Assembly (NCBI GenBank): GCA_030539285.1
Contig: JAUNSH010000012.1
Span: 1-58,503, forward strand
Direction: 5' to 3'
From: Eubacteriales bacterium
GTDB lineage: Bacteria > Bacillota > Clostridia > Oscillospirales > Oscillospiraceae
Length of the DNA: 58,503 nt
Shown here piece after piece: positions 26,245 to 33,054 of the stretch (its first letter is position 1; every line of letters begins with the position of its first letter). The notes beneath the pieces are model-generated. The model was not told where the DNA came from and ran no database searches. It worked only from the letters and a program-made list of their open reading frames with translations. A program made the position numbers and the translations under genes.

Positions 26245-27257
26245 ATATTCTGGCAGTAGAATCCTCCTGCGATGAAACCGCCGTAGCCATCGTCCGGGAT
26301 GGGCGGCAGGTGCTGACGGACTGCATAGCCTCTCAGGTGGATCTGCACCGGATCTACGGCGGTGTCGTGCCGGAGATCGCTTCCCGAAAGCATATTGAAG
26401 CCATCTATGGTCTGGCGGACCAGGCGTTGGCGAATACCGGTCTGACCCGGCAGGACATCGACGCGGTGGCCGTGACCTATGCTCCCGGATTGATTGGTGC
26501 GGTGCTGGTGGGCGTGAACTTTGCCAAAGCGGCGGCGCTGGCCATGGGAAAGCCCTTGATTCCGGTGCACCACATCCGGGGCCATATCGCGGCGAATTAC
26601 CTTGCCTACCCGGAATTGGAGCCGCCGTTCCTGTGCCTGGTTGTGTCCGGCGGACACACCATGTTTGTAGAGGTCAAGGATTACACGGACATGCGGATTC
26701 TGGGCACGACGCTGGATGACGCGGCAGGGGAGAGCTTTGACAAGGTGGCCCGGGTACTGGGAATGCCATACCCCGGCGGTGCGGCTCTGGATAAGGCCGC
26801 TAAGCTGGGGGACGAAACAAAGTACGTTCTTCCCCGCAGCAAGCCCGGCGATAATCCCTATAATATGAGCTTTTCCGGTCTGAAAACCGCCGCCCTGAAC
26901 CTGATCCACCATGCGGAGCAGGTGGGCGAGGAACTGGATATCCCCAGTCTTTGCGCCGCGTTTTCCGCTGCCGTGTCGGATACCCTGATCCCCCGGGCAG
27001 TTATGGCCTTGCGGGAGACGGGCTATCGGAAAATTGCGGTAGCAGGCGGCGTTGCTGCCAATTCCCGCATCCGTTCCGACCTTTTGGCCGCGGCTGAGGA
27101 TTTGGGCGCAGAAGTGTATATGCCGCCCCTGAGTCTTTGCGGCGATAATGGAGCAATGATCGGTGCCCAAGCTTACTATGAGTATCTTGCGGGCAACTTG
27201 GCGGACATGAGCTTAAATGCTTACGCAACGAAATCCATCCTGGGCGAAGCGCTGTGA
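26241..27257 (+). CDS. tsaD: tRNA N6-threonylcarbamoyladenosine transferase subunit
   Basis: 338 aa, standard length. Makes t6A at position 37 of ANN-decoding tRNAs with TsaB, TsaC and TsaE. Motifs: AVESSCDETAVAIV at the start, metal-binding H111 and H115 in VHHIRGH, and the C-terminal CGDNGAMIGAQAYYEY. I choose TTG 26241 (TTGA overlap with rimI, AAAGGAG 8 bases before) over GTG 26232, which has no ribosome site. tsaB, tsaC and tsaE are not in view. Confidence 0.95.
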   Translation: MNILAVESSCDETAVAIVRDGRQVLTDCIASQVDLHRIYGGVVPEIASRKHIEAIYGLADQALANTGLTRQDIDAVAVTYAPGLIGAVLVGVNFAKAAALAMGKPLIPVHHIRGHIAANYLAYPELEPPFLCLVVSGGHTMFVEVKDYTDMRILGTTLDDAAGESFDKVARVLGMPYPGGAALDKAAKLGDETKYVLPRSKPGDNPYNMSFSGLKTAALNLIHHAEQVGEELDIPSLCAAFSAAVSDTLIPRAVMALRETGYRKIAVAGGVAANSRIRSDLLAAAEDLGAEVYMPPLSLCGDNGAMIGAQAYYEYLAGNLADMSLNAYATKSILGEAL

Positions 27258-27296
27258 TCAGCTGGCAGGGAATGTGTCTTTTCGGAACAGATGCAA

Positions 27297-27325
27297 AAAG
27301 AGAGGACGATTTCCGTCCTCTCTTT
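27297..27325 (+). terminator. Terminator after tsaD
   Basis: Twelve-bp stem AAAGAGAGGACG / CGTCCTCTCTTT with loop ATTTC region. It ends the cysS-polA-rimI-tsaD operon. Confidence 0.85.
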
Positions 27326-27333
27326 ATGTTATG

Positions 27334-27453
27334 TTATGCACAGTTTCCACAGGAATATCCACAGATAACGGCTCAAATTGTTTCTATAATTCATTGTGAT
27401 GTTACATTTTCGTTATATATTCGCCATTATTTTGGCGGCAGGGCTGTGGATAT
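27334..27453. promoter_or_regulatory. Cluster of DnaA-box-like sites between tsaD and the dehydrogenase gene
   Basis: Four sites resembling TTATNCACA in 120 bases: TTATGCACA (27334-27342, full match), TTTCCACAG region (27344-27351), ATATCCACA (27355-27363) and, on the other strand, ATATCCACA (complement of 27445-27453). The stretch is AT-rich with a small hairpin (CGCCA / TGGCG, 27423-27437). It may titrate DnaA or regulate a gene, or be chance. Confidence 0.35.
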
Positions 27454-27462
27454 ATACAGCCA

Positions 27463-28422
27463 TCAGCTGTTTACAACGTTCTGAGGATTTCCGTTCAGGA
27501 AAGCGCGGATGTTTTCCACAACAGTATCCAGCAGACGCTGGCGGCTTTCCACTGGCGCCCAGGCCATGTGAGGCGTGATGATGCAGTTCTTACAGCCCAG
27601 CAGAGGACAGCCGGCGTCCATTGGCTCCTGACACACCACATCTACTGCCGCAGAACGCAGCTTTCCGGCATTGAGCGCATCGGCCAGGGACTGTTCATCC
27701 ACCAGCGGCCCCCGGGAGGTATTGATCAGCATGGCGCCGTCCTTCATTTTGGCGATAGAGGCCGCGTTGATGATCTTTTCCGTCTCCGGGAACAGGGGAC
27801 AGTGCAGCGAGACGATATCGGACTGGGCCAGCAGGGTATCCAGATCCACATATTCCGCAATCTGGCGTCCCTCCTCGCTTTGAGAGCGGTTGTAGGCGAT
27901 GACCTTCATGCCGAAGGCCTTTGCCAACCTGCCCACGGCCTTGCCGATGGCGCCAAAGCCGATAATGCCGATGGTCTTGCCGGCCAGCTCCATCTGGGGG
28001 GTCAGCCAGTAGGTAAAGCAGCCTGCCTTGATCCAGCCGCCGGTCTGGACGTTGTGGTTGTGCAGTCCCACACGGTGACACAGCTCCAGGATCAGAGCCA
28101 TGGTGAACTGGGCCACGGCGGCGGTGCCATAGGTGGGCACATTGGTGACGGGAATGCCCCGCTTGGCGCAGGCATCGCAGTCCACAACGTTGTAGCCTGT
28201 GGCCTGCACACAGATCAGACGGATACTTGGGCAGGCTTCCAGCAGGCTTTCGGTGATGTGTACCTTGTTTACCAGCACGATCTCACTGTCGCCGATGCGC
28301 TGGATGGCTTCCGCCTCGGAATCCGTACGGTCATAGATGGTCAGCTCGCCAAACTGCCGCAGGCAGTCGTAGGACAGGTCGCCGGGGTTTAGGGCATGGC
28401 CGTCAAGAATCACAAGTTTCAT
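27463..28422 (-). CDS. D-2-hydroxyacid dehydrogenase (glycerate dehydrogenase-like)
   Basis: 319-aa NAD(P)-dependent oxidoreductase that interconverts 2-keto acids and D-2-hydroxy acids. NAD-binding loop GIIGFGAIGKAVG (about residues 148-160), catalytic Arg in INTSRGPLVDE, Glu in VVCQEPM and His in ITPHMAW. The family is broad (glycerate, lactate, phosphoglycerate); the short, single-fold form is most like glycerate/hydroxypyruvate enzymes. Strong AAGGAGG before the ATG at 28422. Single gene, divergent from the pseudouridine synthase. Confidence 0.9.
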   Translation of the reverse strand: MKLVILDGHALNPGDLSYDCLRQFGELTIYDRTDSEAEAIQRIGDSEIVLVNKVHITESLLEACPSIRLICVQATGYNVVDCDACAKRGIPVTNVPTYGTAAVAQFTMALILELCHRVGLHNHNVQTGGWIKAGCFTYWLTPQMELAGKTIGIIGFGAIGKAVGRLAKAFGMKVIAYNRSQSEEGRQIAEYVDLDTLLAQSDIVSLHCPLFPETEKIINAASIAKMKDGAMLINTSRGPLVDEQSLADALNAGKLRSAAVDVVCQEPMDAGCPLLGCKNCIITPHMAWAPVESRQRLLDTVVENIRAFLNGNPQNVVNS

Positions 28423-28483
28423 GGGGGTACCTCCTTGAAATGGGGATTATTTTTTGATAGGATAAGGAAAAGGGGAGATGGAT

Positions 28484-29137
28484 ATGGAATTACTGTATGT
28501 GGACGGGCAGATCGTGGTGTGTATCAAGCCCGCCCGGGTGCTGTCCACGGATGAGCCGGGGGGCCTGCCGGAACTGGTGCGTCAGGCTCTGGGAGACCCG
28601 GGGGCGGACATCCGCACGGTCCACCGACTGGACCGGGTGGTCAGCGGGGTCATGGTGCTGGCCCGAACCGCTGCCGCCGCGTCGGAGCTGTCCCGACAGG
28701 TGCGGGAAAATGAATTCCAGAAAGAATACCTTGCTGTTCTTCACGGCACGCCAAAGACTCCGAAGGGAACGCTGACAGACCTTCTTTACCGTGACAAGGC
28801 TCGGCGCATGACCATGGTGGCCCGGGAGCCGGGGAAGGGCGTGCAGGAGGCGGTACTGGACTATCGGGTTCTGGGGAATGCTGCTGGCCTGAGCAAGGTC
28901 GCTGTCCAGCTTCACACCGGCAGGACACACCAAATTCGCGTGCAGTTTGCCAGCCGCGGTCTGCCGCTGGTGGGGGAGCGGAAGTATTCGGAGTTGGACG
29001 ACCCTTGTGAGATCGCCTTGTGGTCCCACAAAATTGGCTTTACCCACCCGCAGACTGGGAAAAGGGTCGAGTTTTCGCAGGAACCGCCGTGCACAGAGCC
29101 GTGGACACTGTTTTATACTGATATTAGAAAACTTTAA
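28484..29137 (+). CDS. RluA-family pseudouridine synthase
   Basis: 217 aa. Converts uridine to pseudouridine in rRNA or tRNA. The catalytic motif is HRLDR (47-51; D50 is the nucleophile), followed by GRTHQIRVQFASRGLPLVGERKY. It lacks an S4 domain, so it is of the short RluA/TruC-like type; the exact RNA target cannot be told. ATG 28484 (AGGGGAG 6 bases upstream) is better placed than ATG 28478. The last eight residues and the stop codon are encoded by the dispersed repeat at 29112-29281. Confidence 0.9.
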   Translation: MELLYVDGQIVVCIKPARVLSTDEPGGLPELVRQALGDPGADIRTVHRLDRVVSGVMVLARTAAAASELSRQVRENEFQKEYLAVLHGTPKTPKGTLTDLLYRDKARRMTMVAREPGKGVQEAVLDYRVLGNAAGLSKVAVQLHTGRTHQIRVQFASRGLPLVGERKYSELDDPCEIALWSHKIGFTHPQTGKRVEFSQEPPCTEPWTLFYTDIRKL

Positions 29138-29281
29138 TTTGGAACAAATTGAAGTTTTCTATATGAAGATCATAATGAGACGGGTATTCATGATTTTCTA
29201 TTTCGAAAATCGTGAATACGACAACGCCCATAGCGGTGTCTGCCTGATAAAACCAAGTGATTTTATCAGGTAATAGTATTA
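29112..29281 (+). repeat. Hairpin-rich dispersed repeat, copy 2
   Basis: About 170 bp, same order of hairpins as 19862-20029 and the same end TAATAGTATTA. Its left edge reads as the C-terminal codons and stop of the RluA-family gene. A 36-codon frame (29163-29273) is open in both copies, but all of the differences I could find between the copies in that frame change the amino acid, which argues against protein coding. Confidence 0.9.
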
Positions 29282-29344
29282 AAGCTGTGTCTCTTTGAGT
29301 ATATCACACTTTTCTCATTCTTGCAAATATCAGGAGGGCGGATT

Positions 29345-29602
29345 ATGCCATATTATGACTTTTTCCAGCATAAGCGGTGCGAGTATTTTCCCTGTCACAA
29401 GGGTGCGGACCCGGAGCTGTTCAGCTGCCTGTTTTGCTATTGCCCGCTGTATTGTCTGGGGAACAAGTGCGGCGGCAATTTCCAGTATACCGGCAACGGC
29501 ATTAAGGACTGCCAGCAATGCCTGCGGCCCCACAGGCGGGAAAACTATGCGGAAATCTGTAAGCAGATGGAACAGGTGCTGGAGCTGGTGAAAAAAACTT
29601 GA
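29345..29602 (+). CDS. Cysteine-rich small protein
   Basis: 85 aa with ten cysteines in the pattern of the Pfam Cys-rich small domain: CEYFPCHKG, LFSCLFCYCPLYCLG, KCGG and CQQCLRPHR. It probably binds metal. In other genomes this domain occurs alone or beside corrinoid-related genes; no such gene is nearby. CAGGAGGGCGG precedes ATG 29345. Its stop overlaps the -35 box of the tRNA-Ser promoter. Confidence 0.85.
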   Translation: MPYYDFFQHKRCEYFPCHKGADPELFSCLFCYCPLYCLGNKCGGNFQYTGNGIKDCQQCLRPHRRENYAEICKQMEQVLELVKKT

Positions 29603-29627
29603 TTTTTTTGCGCTGAACTGCTATAAT
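29599..29627 (+). promoter_or_regulatory. Promoter of tRNA-Ser
   Basis: TTGATT (29599-29604), 17 bases, TATAAT (29622-29627) with TGC just ahead. Confidence 0.75.
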
Positions 29628-29637
29628 ATCACCCTAT

Positions 29638-29728
29638 GGAGATGTACCCAAGTGGCTGAAGGGTGCGGATTCGAAATCCGCTAGGCGCCGGAAGGCGTGC
29701 GGGGGTTCAAATCCCTCCATCTCCGCCA
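29638..29728 (+). tRNA. tRNA-Ser(CGA)
   Basis: Acceptor stem GGAGATG / CATCTCC, discriminator G and encoded CCA. Anticodon stem GCGGA / TCCGC around loop TTCGAAA, so anticodon CGA (reads UCG). Long variable arm (GCGCC-GGAA-GGCGT) as in class II serine tRNAs. T-loop TTCAAAT. The prophage integrase begins just downstream, so the 3' half is the likely attachment site. Confidence 0.96.
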
Positions 29729-29742
29729 TAAGATTAAATCCC

Positions 29743-29772
29743 GGCATTGTTTTTGAATGCCTGGATTTTTTT
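29743..29772 (+). terminator. Terminator after tRNA-Ser
   Basis: GGCATT / AATGCC stem with flanking CC and GG, followed by ATTTTTTTA. Confidence 0.7.
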
Positions 29773-29857
29773 ATTTTGCGTTCATTTTTGTTTTTTTAAT
29801 GTTCGAGAAATGAAAAGTGTATATTTCTTAAAATCGTGTTTACCCTTATTGTTACCC

Positions 29858-31027
29858 TTATGCCTTTACGGACTTGATAAACTGTTCCATTCGGTCTGCG
29901 CTTTCCTTTTTCATCTGTTCCGTGACGTGGCCGTACACGTCCAGCGTGAAGGCGGCGGTGGCGTGGCCTAGATTTTCCTGAACGGTTTTGATATCATCGC
30001 CGGAACGGATAGCGGCGACGGCGTAGGAGTGGCGGAGGTCGTGGAATCGGGCGTCCGGACAGCCGATGGCGGCGACGATCCGCTTGTACTCCCTGTATAC
30101 ATTCTGCGGTTTCAGATGCTGCCCCAGATCGTCCGTGAAGACAAAGCCAGAATCTTCCCAGCACTCTCCGTAGCGCAGGCGGTTTTCAAGCTGCTTCTTC
30201 TGCACGCGGCGAAGGACGCTGAGCACAAACGGCGGCAGAGTAATTGTGCGGCCCTTGCTGTTCTTGGTTGGGACCATGCGGTACCGGCCTTTACTGCTGC
30301 GGATGTATTGCAGCTGCTTGTTTATGGTCATGGTTCCAGCCTTCATGTCTACGCAGTCCCACATCAGGCCACAGACCTCGCCCTCCCGCATCCCTGTGAA
30401 CAGGGTGACAATATATAAGTCCTCGTATGGGCTTTCCTTGATCGCTTTCAGAAATTCCTTTATCTGGGCTTCGTCAAGGGGCTGGATTTCTTTCTTGATT
30501 CTCTGCGGAAGCTCGCAGTTTGCAGCGGGGTTGAATCGAATGTAGCCGTTTAATACAGCCTTTTGCAGGGCCTTGTGAAAAATGCCGTGGATATTCTTCA
30601 CGGTTTTGGCGGAAAGCGACTGGGAAAGCTCATTGTAAAAGGTCTGGATTTCGTGTGGGCTAAGGGCTTCCAGCTTAATAGCCCCGAGCTTCGGCTTCAG
30701 GTGGTTCCTGATTACAGCTTTGTAGGAGTACAGGGTGGAGGGCTTCACGCCCAACAGATATTCTTTTTCCCAGATGTCCAGCCATTCGCCCACGGTCATT
30801 TTGCTGGGGGCAATGTAGGTTCCCGCGTCCAGTGAAGCGGTAGCTTCTTTCAGTTTCCTGGAAACCTCCCTCTGGGTTTTCCCGGTGATGGTCTTCTGAA
30901 TCTGCTTGCCTGTGCCCGGGTCATAGCCGGTTGTGTAGCGGGCCTCCCAGTAGGTGTATTCCTTACCGCCCCTTGTGATTGTCTTCTTCCGGATGGTTCC
31001 AGCTCCGGCGGCTGCCTTTCTTGCCAT
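29858..31027 (-). CDS. int: Tyrosine-family site-specific integrase
   Basis: 389 aa. N-terminal arm-binding domain (residues about 18-70: GKEYTYWEARYTTGYDP, GKTQREVSRKL), a core-binding helical domain (about 75-165), and the catalytic domain with R214, H329, R332, H355 and nucleophile Y365 (HDLRHSY, LGHATAAFTLDVYGH). Catalyses insertion and excision of the prophage at the adjacent tRNA-Ser. Start ATG 31027 with AAGGCAAGGT. A short opposite-strand transcript is predicted in its leader (31070-31138). Confidence 0.96.
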   Translation of the reverse strand: MARKAAAGAGTIRKKTITRGGKEYTYWEARYTTGYDPGTGKQIQKTITGKTQREVSRKLKEATASLDAGTYIAPSKMTVGEWLDIWEKEYLLGVKPSTLYSYKAVIRNHLKPKLGAIKLEALSPHEIQTFYNELSQSLSAKTVKNIHGIFHKALQKAVLNGYIRFNPAANCELPQRIKKEIQPLDEAQIKEFLKAIKESPYEDLYIVTLFTGMREGEVCGLMWDCVDMKAGTMTINKQLQYIRSSKGRYRMVPTKNSKGRTITLPPFVLSVLRRVQKKQLENRLRYGECWEDSGFVFTDDLGQHLKPQNVYREYKRIVAAIGCPDARFHDLRHSYAVAAIRSGDDIKTVQENLGHATAAFTLDVYGHVTEQMKKESADRMEQFIKSVKA

Positions 31028-31034
31028 TTTTACC

Positions 31035-31063
31035 TTGCCTTTCCGGGGGCCATCTGTTATAAT
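31035..31063 (+). promoter_or_regulatory. Plus-strand promoter upstream of int, within a palindrome
   Basis: TTGCCT (31035-31040), 17 bases, TATAAT (31058-31063) preceded by TGT. The -10 is the centre of the palindrome CCATCTGT-TATAAT-ACAGATGG (31050-31071), a plausible operator. It points away from int and into a terminator 40 bases on. Confidence 0.6.
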
Positions 31064-31069
31064 ACAGAT

Positions 31070-31138
31070 GGTTCACCCCTTTTTGATCCTTTCTTTCCTG
31101 TGCGCCCTCCCGGAGTTGCCGCTCCGGGAGGGTTTTTT
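31070..31138 (+). ncRNA. Candidate short antisense RNA in the integrase leader
   Basis: Bounded by the promoter at 31035-31063 and a strong terminator: 11-bp stem CCCTCCCGGAG / CTCCGGGAGGG (31105-31115 with 31122-31132) plus T6. The product would be about 65-70 bases. It contains no useful frame and is antisense to any int mRNA starting upstream of 31140. Inference only; no transcript data. Confidence 0.45.
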
Positions 31139-31191
31139 ATTGCACGGATTGCACGTTAATCGCACGGAGAACACACGCGTGCTATTATTCG

Positions 31192-31656
31192 TTACTTATT
31201 CATTGCGATCTTTATTTTTATCACAATAAGAGTAAACAGAATTCCAGCTACAAATCCAGCAGTTGAGAATAAGATTGCGTTATTCGCAGGCGGGAACGTA
31301 TCGCTCAGATGTTCAGCTGTGCTTTCTCGGGTATCTATGATCGTTTCTTGCGTTTCTTTCTGTATTGCGGTTTGATCGAAGTATTCATTTTCAGAGGAAG
31401 CGTCCGATTGCTCCTTTTCTTTCTGCTCCCGGTATTGCTTATATTTTTCACCGGCTTCTGCTACTGCTCTTGCCTGAGTGTTTTCTTCAAAGCTTTTGTT
31501 TGCGGCTTCTGCCGTTGAATTTAGCTTTGATTTATAGTCATCCGGTAGTTCGGCCATTTGCCGTTCATGTATTTCATTGAGTTCTTTTTCTGTGTCTGCG
31601 AATTCTTCGCGAATCTTTTGATTTCTTTCTTTTATCTGGCTTTCTGTCAACGCCAT
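31192..31656 (-). CDS. Tail-anchored membrane protein matching the N-terminus of the 1888-aa virion protein
   Basis: 154 aa. Residues 1-35 share 20 identical positions with the start of the 1888-aa protein (49356-55022), including SQI, TEK-x-LN, and H-x-x-QMA; weaker similarity (AxxANK, then alternating Ala/Lys) continues to about residue 80. The rest is a charged coiled-coil region and a single C-terminal membrane span (127-148) ending KIKIAMNK. There is no signal peptide. It lies in the lysogeny module, same strand as the repressor and int, with AAAGGGA before the ATG. A membrane-bound decoy for incoming virion protein, that is superinfection exclusion, is my hypothesis. Confidence 0.75.
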   Translation of the reverse strand: MALTESQIKERNQKIREEFADTEKELNEIHERQMAELPDDYKSKLNSTAEAANKSFEENTQARAVAEAGEKYKQYREQKEKEQSDASSENEYFDQTAIQKETQETIIDTRESTAEHLSDTFPPANNAILFSTAGFVAGILFTLIVIKIKIAMNK

Positions 31657-31781
31657 AATATCAATCCCTTTGTATAGTCCGTTTTATTGGACTGAATAAA
31701 TTTCCAGCATATTTACTATTGATTATCGAACTATTGTTTGATAATATATGCGGGAGGACAAAAACATAGGAGGTAACCGAT

Positions 31782-31886
31782 ATGGAACGTGAATACAAAG
31801 AGAACAAGATTCTTGAGCGGATGAAGAAAATCAAAGAGTTCAGCGATGTGATTGTCGACATCCTGTACGGAATCCTATTCGGGTAG
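31782..31886 (+). CDS. 34-aa amphipathic peptide gene
   Basis: Starts MEREYKENKILERMKKIKEF and ends in a hydrophobic IVDILYGILFG stretch. It has a strong ribosome site (AGGAGGT), a possible promoter (TTGATT 31719-31724 with TAATAT 31742-31747) over an imperfect inverted repeat ATTATCGAA / TTTGATAAT, and its own terminator, so it is a complete expression unit antisense to the gap between repressor and membrane-protein genes. No family recognised; it could be a membrane-active toxin, a signalling peptide or a regulator. Confidence 0.6.
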   Translation: MEREYKENKILERMKKIKEFSDVIVDILYGILFG

Positions 31887-31888
31887 AG

Positions 31889-31922
31889 AACCGGGGCAGT
31901 TGAACGGCTGCCCCGGTTTTTT
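31889..31922 (+). terminator. Terminator of the 34-aa peptide gene
   Basis: Eleven-bp stem AACCGGGGCAG / CTGCCCCGGTT followed by T6. It converges on the end of the repressor gene. Confidence 0.88.
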
Positions 31923-32292
31923 ATTCGCCAGACGGGAAATGCCGCTTGAAGATTTCGTACATGAGGACGATTTCCGCATCGCTCATTTCCTCAAACAAGG
32001 AAGAAAAGAACTTCGCCGCCGTCTCCGGGTCATGCTTGGCGGCGGCTTTTACGATCTCGCCGATCTCCTGACCTCTGGACTTCGGCAGGAACATTTCGCC
32101 CTTGCCAGTTCGGAGCCATTCCTCGTTGACATTGTATGCGTTGCAAATTAGAGGAATTTTGTTTTCTTTTAATTGCGTCAAACCAGTTTCTATGTTTTTA
32201 ATTTCGCCGTCTGACATACCGATTGGAATACCGAATTTTGCTCTTGATAGGTTTAACACAGTTTTTCTCAAATAGAATAGCCTGTCTTTCAT
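31921..32292 (-). CDS. Phage repressor-like helix-turn-helix protein
   Basis: 123 aa. The N-terminal half (about 1-66) is a helix-turn-helix domain of the XRE type that ends with NVNEEWLRTGKGEMF, the usual end of such phage domains. The C-terminal half is helical, without the Ser-Lys protease of LexA/CI proteins, so induction by RecA self-cleavage is not expected. AGGAGGTGAACAA before the ATG. It faces the divergent operator region 32324-32414 and most likely maintains lysogeny. Confidence 0.85.
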   Translation of the reverse strand: MKDRLFYLRKTVLNLSRAKFGIPIGMSDGEIKNIETGLTQLKENKIPLICNAYNVNEEWLRTGKGEMFLPKSRGQEIGEIVKAAAKHDPETAAKFFSSLFEEMSDAEIVLMYEIFKRHFPSGE

Positions 32293-32323
32293 TTGTTCAC
32301 CTCCTAACCGTTTTTCTGTCTAT

Positions 32324-32414
32324 AGTATATACCGACATTTTTAGATTGTCAAGCTAAAATGATAAAATAAATTTGATAAAATAGCTTGACAATCTAAAAT
32401 AAATGGTGTATATT
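32324..32414. promoter_or_regulatory. Divergent lysogeny/early promoters with symmetric operators
   Basis: An 18-bp inverted repeat, TTTTAGATTGTCAAGCTA (32339-32356) and its exact complement (32382-32399), holds a TTGACA -35 in each arm. Minus: TTGACA (32352-32347), 17 bases, TATACT (32329-32324), towards the repressor. Plus: TTGACA (32386-32391), 17 bases, TATATT (32409-32414), towards 32480. A third half-site, CAATCTAAA, is at 32444-32452. The 25-base spacer is pure AT-rich sequence. Confidence 0.88.
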
Positions 32415-32479
32415 AGCATCACAAGCCAACCGGTACGGCTCGGCAATCTAAATCTCAATCACTGATGGAGGTGAAAACA

Positions 32480-32626
32480 ATGTCCGAGGAAACCAAAAAG
32501 GCCATCGAAGAACTCGTCCGCATTACGGAGAATAACGACCTTGCCAAGGCGTTCCTTAGAGGATACAAGAGCGGTCTGGATACCGCAAAGGCAGATGATG
32601 CGGAGAAAGAAGACCGCCCGGCGTAG
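32480..32626 (+). CDS. 48-aa early protein opposite the repressor
   Basis: Begins MSEETKKAIEELVRITENND and includes AKAFLRGYKSGLDTAK. First gene after the plus-strand early promoter, with GGAGGTG at its start. It has no helix-turn-helix, so it is not a classical Cro despite the position. The stop codon sits in the loop of a 9-bp hairpin (CCGCCCGGC / GCCGGGCGG, 32613-32634). Family not recognised. Confidence 0.7.
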   Translation: MSEETKKAIEELVRITENNDLAKAFLRGYKSGLDTAKADDAEKEDRPA

Positions 32627-32647
32627 GCCGGGCGGGGAGTACTACCA

Positions 32648-33037
32648 CTAATCAATGAACAGGGATGAAGTGAAATACAATACCTCGAGTGCTTCCTGGT
32701 ACTCCTTCCAAGTAACGCCGTCGTGATTTGCTTCCCATGTATATAACTCGTATATCGTAGCGGCTTCACCTGGCGTCATTCCGTATTCGGCGACAACACG
32801 ATCCAGAACGTCCCTGATTCCCAATGCGTCGAGCGTAAATTCTGCAACGTCTAATTCGCGCTGTTGTTCTGCACCACGTTCGTATCCGTCGTCATACCCT
32901 TCGCTGTATCCTTCTTTTCTCGCCGCTTCGATTTTGGCTGCTCTTTCCTTTACATCCTGCTCCGAACAGCTTCCGAGAATCAAAACGACTGCAGCTAAGA
33001 TCAATGCACTTTTGATGAATTCCATTGCATCTTTCAT
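32648..33037 (-). CDS. Small prophage lipoprotein
   Basis: 129 aa. Hydrophobic signal IKSALILAAVVLILGSC with lipobox LGSC (C24), so lipid-anchored on the outer face of the membrane. The mature part is charged, with a repeated GYSEGYDDGYERG segment (about 42-54) and a helical C-terminus. Downstream of the next gene on the same strand (17-base gap). No catalytic motif. Surface-exposed proteins expressed from the lysogeny region often act in superinfection exclusion; that is inference. Confidence 0.7.
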   Translation of the reverse strand: MKDAMEFIKSALILAAVVLILGSCSEQDVKERAAKIEAARKEGYSEGYDDGYERGAEQQRELDVAEFTLDALGIRDVLDRVVAEYGMTPGEAATIYELYTWEANHDGVTWKEYQEALEVLYFTSSLFID

Positions 33038-33054
33038 TGTGAATCACTCTCTTT

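Noticed and set aside
29163-29273. 36-codon frame conserved in both copies of the dispersed repeat
   Set aside because: The differences between the copies in this frame appear all to be amino-acid changing, and it lacks a clear ribosome site; the hairpins explain the conservation better.
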